Positions 21,453 to 23,312 of a stretch of DNA of 23,312 nt are shown here, piece after piece. The stretch covers positions 1 to 23,312 of the forward strand of contig JAFQDR010000266.1 of NCBI GenBank assembly GCA_017415945.1, written 5' to 3'. The position numbers and the translations under genes were made by a program. The notes under the pieces were generated by a model. That model saw only the letters and a list, made by a program, of their open reading frames with translations, had not been told where the DNA came from and did not search any database. This DNA is from Oscillospiraceae bacterium. GTDB taxonomy: Bacteria; Bacillota_A; Clostridia; Oscillospirales; Oscillospiraceae. Every line of letters starts with the position of its first letter. Position 1 is the first letter of the stretch.

Positions 21453-21552
21453 CGATATGCCTCCCTGTATATTTTTGCTTTATGTGAGTGTGCCGTCCGC
21501 ACATGAGTTTACCGTTATAATTGCCTAAACAGTGACAACTTAACACGGTAGT

Positions 21553-21581
21553 AGTTTATTCTATTTTTCCCCATCGGTCAA
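21553..21581 (-). promoter_or_regulatory. Possible promoter of ftsZ
   Basis: On the minus strand TTGACC (21576-21581), 17 bases, TAAACT (21553-21558). The -10 is a four-of-six match. A second weak pair ends at TATAAC nearer the gene. Confidence 0.4.
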
Positions 21582-21610
21582 TGGTTTTCACTAAAATCGT
21601 CAAAAGTTTA

Positions 21611-21632
21611 AACAAAATGAAGTCATTTTGTT
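21611..21632. repeat. Inverted repeat between ftsQ and ftsZ
   Basis: AACAAAATGA and TCATTTTGTT are perfect complements separated by AG. AT-rich, about 45 bases past the ftsQ stop. On the minus strand TTTAAACTTTTG follows, so it could be a weak terminator of the ftsQ transcript or a protein-binding site. Confidence 0.45.
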
Positions 21633-21675
21633 CCAAACACCTCCAAAAAATAAACTTTCGAGAATATTTGAAAAA

Positions 21676-22428
21676 TCAGTGCTGAATAAAATGCGCCTTA
21701 TCGTCTATGGACAGATCGATCACGCCCATGTCGCCGGAGGCAAGCTGCTGGGAGGCACTTAAAAACAGCCCAAATTTACGGATGGTGTCGTCCCTTGCCC
21801 CCAGCTTCACTTCAAATCGATCATCAAAAAACAAAGAGGGATTGTCGGGGTCGGTGAAGTCGATCTCGCTGATACGGCTCTGCAGACCACGCACCTCGAT
21901 TTCCAGCAAGATCTCGCTGAGGTACTCGATCTTTCCATCATCCCCTTCCTTGGGCTGGATGGGATCACCTACGTTGGGCAGCACCGCTGTAATGCCTGTT
22001 ACGGGAATCAGGCCCATTGCCTCCGATTCCGTTACCGCTGTCATCATCTTGCAGTTGCGGTCGATCATCCATGCGGAGGTTTCGCTTTGGACCGTGGCAA
22101 TGGCATTGCTCTCTCTGACATTGATCACGACCTTGTCGGGAAGCACACGGGAAACCGTTGCCTCCTGAATATAAGGCAGACGGGCCATCATACGACTGAC
22201 CGCACCGATTCTGTTCAAGAAGAACAGGTTATCACCTGCGTCAATGCCCGTGGCTGCAACGATCTCTTCATCGGTATAGTCTTGATTTCCTTCCACCTCA
22301 ACCGTGCTGACACGGAAGAAAATACTCATTGCAACAACAACAGAAATACACACCAAAATAAAGGACATGGGACCAAACCATGCACTTGCATTCAGCTGTC
22401 TTCTGCGACTGCGGCGTTTATTTTCCAT
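21676..22428 (-). CDS. ftsQ: Cell division protein FtsQ/DivIB
   Basis: 250 residues; AAAGGAAG lies upstream of the ATG. The short basic cytoplasmic tail (MENKRRSRRRQ), single membrane helix (~18-40) and POTRA domain (VSTVEVEGNQDYTDEEIVAATGI and on, ~43-110) followed by a FtsQ-type beta domain are the family layout. FtsQ/DivIB links the early Z-ring to the septal wall synthesis complex with FtsL and FtsB/DivIC. It starts 24 bases after the stop of the murA-like gene and precedes ftsZ, the common order of a clostridial division/cell-wall cluster. There is no ftsA between ftsQ and ftsZ. Confidence 0.9.
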   Translation of the reverse strand: MENKRRSRRRQLNASAWFGPMSFILVCISVVVAMSIFFRVSTVEVEGNQDYTDEEIVAATGIDAGDNLFFLNRIGAVSRMMARLPYIQEATVSRVLPDKVVINVRESNAIATVQSETSAWMIDRNCKMMTAVTESEAMGLIPVTGITAVLPNVGDPIQPKEGDDGKIEYLSEILLEIEVRGLQSRISEIDFTDPDNPSLFFDDRFEVKLGARDDTIRKFGLFLSASQQLASGDMGVIDLSIDDKAHFIQH

Positions 22429-22452
22429 AGTAATGATTCTTCCTTTCGGATT

Positions 22453-23312
22453 CTATTGAGTAAATTCCAACTCTGCCCCCAGCTGTCGGAGGACAGCATC
22501 CAAAAACGCAAAGCTTCCCCCTATGCACCGGTGATCCACTATAGTGGTTTCTCCATCCGCCTGCAAAGCGGCAATGAGCATGGCTCCGCCGTCCAAAGCA
22601 TCCCGAGCACATACCGCAGCTCCGCGGAGCTTTCCCACCCCGCTGACCACAGCAGCGCAGTCATCGGTGAGACTCACATCGCCTCCAAATCGGCGAAGTA
22701 CTTTTCCGCGGGTGAGGTTGCCGCCAAACACCCGCTCCCGAAATACAGTCACGGAATCCGCCCGCAGGCTTGCAGCCATAACAAAAGGCAGCGCATCCGT
22801 TGGAAATGCGGGATACGGTCCCGTGACAATCGGTCGGCTCGGTGCCCACAGCTGTCCGTTGGATGACAGGGACAAGCCGTGTTCATATATTTTTATATTA
22901 CACCCCATTTCGCTCAATACGTCAAGTACAGGTTGTAAATGAGATGCAACAATTTTCTCCAATTCTAATTCTCCGCCGCAGGCAGCCCCTGCACATAGGA
23001 GCATAGCCGCGGCAATGCGGTCGGGCAAAACACGATGAACGACTTTACCCACGGGCTTTTGTGGCAAGATCCGCATGGTATCCGTTCCCTCACCCGTAAT
23101 CTCCATGCCCGCAGCACGAAGATAGTTCGCCAGTTCCACCACCTCGGGCTCCTTGGCGCAGCCCCGCAGAACAGTCTCTCCCGTACAGCCGCAGGCCGCC
23201 AGCATGGCATTTTCCGTTGCCCCTACGCTGGGAAAGGGTAAAAAAATCCGGCAGCCCCGCAAACGCCGTGCCCGGCACCGCAGCAGTCCATCTTCCTCTG
23301 AAATTTCAGCCC
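22453..23312 (-). CDS. MurA-like UDP-GlcNAc enolpyruvyl transferase, divergent, partial (5' end outside window)
   Basis: The frame is open from the right window edge to a stop at 22453; 285 residues are seen, about the last two thirds of a ~420-residue MurA. It matches the inside-out alpha/beta-barrel family: FLPFPSVGATENAMLAA, KEPEVVELANYL, HRVLPDRI, PYPAFPTDALPF (with the conserved Asp of PTD), TVFRERVF (Phe and Arg kept) and CARDALDGGAMLIAA. However, the usual IETG after PDR is IAAA, and near the C-terminus the conserved DRGYE, whose Arg contacts phosphoenolpyruvate, is replaced by IGGSF. The N-terminal active-site Cys lies outside the window. It may be a modified second MurA or an inactive division-cluster paralogue. 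It precedes ftsQ by 24 bases. Confidence 0.8.
   Translation of the reverse strand, partial: AEISEEDGLLRCRARRLRGCRIFLPFPSVGATENAMLAACGCTGETVLRGCAKEPEVVELANYLRAAGMEITGEGTDTMRILPQKPVGKVVHRVLPDRIAAAMLLCAGAACGGELELEKIVASHLQPVLDVLSEMGCNIKIYEHGLSLSSNGQLWAPSRPIVTGPYPAFPTDALPFVMAASLRADSVTVFRERVFGGNLTRGKVLRRFGGDVSLTDDCAAVVSGVGKLRGAAVCARDALDGGAMLIAALQADGETTIVDHRCIGGSFAFLDAVLRQLGAELEFTQ

Overview
The window looks like chromosome of a low-to-mid GC, spore-forming Firmicute, probably a gut clostridium of the Oscillospiraceae/Ruminococcaceae type. The clues are a pro-sigma-K-like sporulation sigma factor, TPP-riboswitch-controlled thiamine salvage with an ECF-type importer, strong AGGAGG ribosome binding sites, a murA-like/ftsQ/ftsZ division cluster, and secreted proteins with Cys/His repeats and a sortase-like tail. 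Almost every gene is on the minus strand. No tRNA, rRNA, CRISPR array or insertion sequence was seen. The family calls are by eye, without database searches.

Layout, left to right. Positions 1-5191 are accessory: a partial unknown protein with a Sel1-like end, a SHOCT-domain membrane protein, a secreted or membrane protein, a small four-helix membrane protein, two near-identical small zincin metalloprotease-like genes around an unknown gene, and sigK. The left zincin copy has lost its own 5' end and carries a 49-bp piece of the sigK 3' end instead. At 5322-5909 a divergent arginase-family gene is broken by an in-frame stop and lacks its C-terminal half.

Positions 6011-10345 are one thiamine salvage operon transcribed leftwards from about 10315: two complete TPP riboswitches in tandem, each with its own terminator, then thiW-thiM-thiE-HAD phosphatase-thiamine-binding protein-thiD, mostly with overlapping genes. 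Together these import and phosphorylate the thiazole, phosphorylate the pyrimidine, join them to thiamine phosphate and perhaps dephosphorylate it.

Positions 10391-11707 hold a second small operon: a consensus promoter, a structured leader ending in an intrinsic terminator, an ECF transporter S component, and an unknown cytosolic protein. The leader is the best candidate here for an undescribed riboswitch.

Positions 11728-16884 hold an MMPL/RND-type membrane transporter overlapping a large secreted GLUG-repeat protein. Then come pfkA (6-phosphofructokinase), a secreted Cys/His-repeat protein with a sortase-like anchor, ftsZ, ftsQ and a partial, divergent murA-like gene running off the right edge. 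Most transcription units have a recognisable promoter and a clear intrinsic terminator.
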